17,446 bases of DNA, taken from positions 1 to 17,446 of the forward strand of contig CAZFJW010000025.1 of NCBI GenBank assembly GCA_964519355.1, given 5' to 3'. Position numbers and translations under genes: made by a program. This DNA comes from CAZBEA01 sp964519355. GTDB lineage: Bacteria; Patescibacteriota; Microgenomatia; Levybacterales; GWA1-39-11. Below are positions 15,390 to 17,446 of the stretch, in pieces (position 1 is the first letter of the stretch; the number at the start of each line of letters is the position of its first letter). The notes under the pieces are model-generated. The model did not search any database, was not told the DNA's origin, and was given only the letters and a program-made list of their open reading frames with translations.

Positions 15390-16943
15390 ATCAATAAGAA
15401 GTATCTATCTCCAGTTCTCATTACAATCTTTTTATGTGCAATCTACTTTGTCCTTTACAAGATTTACTCCCCCAGAATAAATGCCTTCGGGTGTTTTGAC
15501 GATTGCTTTAATATCGTTGGTGGACTTTTTGTGCTGGAGGGAAAGAAAATTTTTACAGATTTTTTCTTTAACCATCAGCCTGGAATGGCAATACTCAGCG
15601 CTCTTATCCAATATCTTTTTAATCCAGAATCTATACCCGAATTAATACTTCGACACAGACAATTCACAATGATGCTTTCTTTTGTGATGAGTCTATTTAT
15701 AGCGTTTCGATTTGGAAAAATTTTTCTTCTTTCAATAATAGCCTTTGAATTTATGAAGTTTTATGTTTTTGGTGACAGATTCCTGGCGGAGGGACTTGTA
15801 GTATATTTTCTTGTATATATATTCGGCGTTGTATGGAATGGTATTTTATCTAATAAAAAACAAAAATTTGATCATCTTCTAATTCCATTGTTCACTTGGA
15901 TCGTTCTGTTCTTGAGAGAACCTTTTATTCCCATAGCACTTGTCTTATTTGGAACGTATATTTTTACTTTAAGAAAATCCAAAGATCATCTAATACAAGC
16001 ACTGATTCTTTTCAGTTCTTTGTGCATAGCTTCATTCATTTTTATCAGATTGCCTGATTACTTTTCCAATGTGTTCACCCTTAATCGTATGCAATTTCAT
16101 GACGAATTTACCTTAAAATCTTCATTAATCAATTTCCAACGCTCACTTCTTTACCCCTTTTACATTATTTTTTCTAAAGAAAGTTGGACACTTTTTAGAA
16201 CTTATCTTGCAATAAACTGTGGAATATTCATTGCTGCAACCATAATATTATTATTCAAATTTAAAAAATTTAAGAATGTCCTCTTTGTATTCATAATTCT
16301 TATGCTTTCAAACCTCAGACCTGTGGATTCAAACAAGTCTTTCTATGAAGCATTTCACATAATACCTTGGTACGGTCTTTTTTTGTTTGGAACTGTATTT
16401 TTTATCAATATCATATATTCTCAAAATAAAAAAACTGGAATAATTTTTTCCGTTTTATTTTTGGCTAATTTTACTCAAATGATATTGAATGAGGACTTTT
16501 TTGCGTATGAAAAGGTAAACACCAGTAATGAGTATTTCATAAATTACAGTCACGTCATGGGAGCAGGAACAGTTATCCGTAATCTTTCTAACCCCATCGA
16601 TACAGTTTTTGTTGATGGTAAAGATGAGCTAGTAATATGGGAAGCGAAGAGACCATCGCCATATCGATATACATGGTATACATCTTTTATGCCCTCAATT
16701 ACTAAATACAGCCAGGCTCGGACCGATATGTTTCAGCAAAATCCACCTGATTTTTATTACGGACAATGTATGGATTCTTATAAAAATGAGAAAAGCATTG
16801 TGTCCGATGTTATTTTAGAAAATTACGCCCAACTTGATTCACTATCTAAAACAACCTGCATTCTAATTCACAAAGATAAATTGAAAAAAATAACCGAAGA
16901 ACAAAAAAACAAAATACTAGGATCTGGATACTCTTTTAAATAA
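15378..16943 (+). CDS. Polytopic membrane protein, GT-C/GT39-like glycosyltransferase candidate
   Basis: This 521-residue protein is the only convincing plus-strand gene. A TGA at 15366-15368 closes the frame upstream, so the ATG at 15378 is the first available. Multiple hydrophobic helices begin at about 12-29. The first loop has CFDDCFN (39-45) with the acidic pair D41/D42, then TDFFFNHQPG (60-69), a pattern seen after the first helix in GT39-type GT-C enzymes. GDRFLAEGL (132-140) matches the later R/E block. Residues about 385-521 form a soluble extracytoplasmic tail. The likely role is transfer of a sugar from a polyprenyl-phosphate donor outside the membrane, but similarity is by topology and short motifs only. 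It ends 2 bp from the convergent truncated GT4, and its odd orientation suggests insertion or inversion in this locus. Confidence 0.75.
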   Translation: MFKIINKKYLSPVLITIFLCAIYFVLYKIYSPRINAFGCFDDCFNIVGGLFVLEGKKIFTDFFFNHQPGMAILSALIQYLFNPESIPELILRHRQFTMMLSFVMSLFIAFRFGKIFLLSIIAFEFMKFYVFGDRFLAEGLVVYFLVYIFGVVWNGILSNKKQKFDHLLIPLFTWIVLFLREPFIPIALVLFGTYIFTLRKSKDHLIQALILFSSLCIASFIFIRLPDYFSNVFTLNRMQFHDEFTLKSSLINFQRSLLYPFYIIFSKESWTLFRTYLAINCGIFIAATIILLFKFKKFKNVLFVFIILMLSNLRPVDSNKSFYEAFHIIPWYGLFLFGTVFFINIIYSQNKKTGIIFSVLFLANFTQMILNEDFFAYEKVNTSNEYFINYSHVMGAGTVIRNLSNPIDTVFVDGKDELVIWEAKRPSPYRYTWYTSFMPSITKYSQARTDMFQQNPPDFYYGQCMDSYKNEKSIVSDVILENYAQLDSLSKTTCILIHKDKLKKITEEQKNKILGSGYSFK

Positions 16944-16945
16944 AC

Positions 16946-17446
16946 TTATAAACCTGGATATATAACGTGTAGTTTCTCAAGCGGTAGATCAAGCAACTCA
17001 TGCGCATCCTTTTTTGTCGACTCAGAGATGCAAAAAACCATACGACACTCCCTTTTAACCCATCTTAATTTTCTTTTTTGCGTTGCAACGATTCGCTCAT
17101 CTGTCTCCTCGGGATTTTTCAAAACCACTAAGTCATATAGAATCGTAGCTTTTTTTGCACTCTCAACAGGGGGCTCCGTCCAGTCTGAAGAAATAAAGAC
17201 ATCAACCTTGCCAATAAATTTTTCAATTGGAATTTTGTGCAATCTATTCCATAAAATATCCAATACAGACGGGGTTAATCTTATCCTCTTCAATTTTACA
17301 TTGTCTCTGTCAACAAGACTTGCAATTCGTAATGGAACTTTTGCTCTGCGGGATGAAAATAGGAGGATAAAATTGTGACTATTATCCAAAACCATATTCT
17401 CTACAAGAGACGTAAGATAATTTGAAACTCCTACATTTGGATACGC
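16946..17446 (-). pseudogene. Truncated GT4 glycosyltransferase: N-terminal domain only (5' end beyond window)
   Basis: The minus frame is open from the right edge to a TAA at 16946-16948, giving 166 visible residues. Translation upstream of the internal ATG at 17393-17395 continues with AYPNVGVSNYLTSLVENM, the normal glycine-loop region of a GT4 N-domain, so the true start lies beyond the window. YDLVVL and VFCISESTKKDA follow as in MtfB-like enzymes. The protein stops at LHVIYPGL, exactly where the N-domain of the intact GT4 at 14237-15334 ends (VVYPG, its residues 163-167 of 365). The whole donor-binding domain with E-x7-E is missing and is not found in the next 1.6 kb. It is therefore probably non-functional, a remnant left by the rearrangement that placed the plus-strand gene 2 bp away. 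A single-domain protein working with a partner is possible but less likely. Confidence 0.75.

Noticed and set aside
15335..15421. N-terminal extension of 29 residues on the first operon GT4
   Set aside because: It overlaps the divergent gene and palindrome and adds no family-like sequence. The downstream ATG has a good AGGA six bases upstream and gives the standard MtfB-like N-terminus.
15366..16950. Terminal inverted repeats that would make the plus-strand gene a mobile cassette
   Set aside because: The palindrome at its start has no matching copy near 16943-16950, only chance AT-rich likeness. There is also no transposase or target-site duplication.
16936..16960. Bidirectional terminator between the convergent genes
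   Set aside because: Only 2 bp separate the two stop codons and I see no stable hairpin followed by a T-run. The AT-rich stretch has no clear stem.
1..17446. Alternative genetic code with TGA as glycine (Gracilibacteria/SR1)
   Set aside because: TGA is used as the terminating codon of the genes ending at 3870 and 4939, and no in-frame TGA occurs inside the family-matched proteins I translated.

Overview
The window is an AT-rich surface-glycan biosynthesis locus. It most likely comes from an uncultured Candidate Phyla Radiation (Patescibacteria) bacterium of the Microgenomates type. The evidence for this placement is circumstantial: a DUF4012 protein next to a small phosphoglycosyl transferase, genes packed with 4-23 bp overlaps, few Shine-Dalgarno sequences, and a short-read scaffold gap typical of metagenome assemblies. 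TGA serves as a normal stop (at 3870-3872 and 4939-4941), so the UGA=Gly code of Gracilibacteria/SR1 does not apply.

Layout. Twelve genes run on the minus strand from about 15334 down to the left edge and look like one operon. In transcription order they are: GT4 glycosyltransferase (14237-15334), hexapeptide-repeat acyltransferase (13678-14244), GT2 (12784-13671), a 1064-residue fusion of an O-antigen ligase/polymerase-like module with a GT-C-like membrane module (9593-12787), GT39-like membrane glycosyltransferase (8170-9600), GT4 (6998-8173), GT2 (6093-7013), MtfB-like GT4 (4939-6063), WbaZ-like GT4 (3870-4961), mannose-1-phosphate guanylyltransferase (2633-3873), PglC/WcaJ-type sugar transferase (1990-2628) and a DUF4012 membrane protein that runs off the left edge (<1-1940). 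On the right, one plus-strand GT-C-like membrane protein (15378-16943) lies between this operon and the 3' end of a truncated minus-strand GT4 (16946->17446) that has lost its whole C-terminal domain.

How the genes may work together (inference from families). The sugar transferase would load the first sugar-phosphate onto a polyprenyl-phosphate carrier. The guanylyltransferase supplies GDP-mannose. The GT4 and GT2 enzymes extend the oligosaccharide in the cytoplasm and the acyltransferase decorates a sugar. The GT-C proteins would add sugars from lipid-linked donors outside the membrane, and the ligase/polymerase module would polymerise the glycan or transfer it to an acceptor. No flippase (Wzx), ABC exporter or chain-length regulator is present, so export genes must lie elsewhere.

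The 100-N gap at 2786-2885 is flanked by an exact 55-bp direct repeat. Removing one repeat copy plus the Ns restores an uninterrupted 361-residue guanylyltransferase, so the gap appears to be a scaffolding artefact. The observations most worth a second look are this repairable gap, the ligase/GT-C fusion, the truncated GT4 beside the single opposite-strand gene, and a 9-bp-arm palindrome whose loop holds that gene's start codon. I saw no RNA genes, CRISPR array, insertion sequence or tRNA. No gene-free stretch longer than 50 bases exists apart from the N gap.
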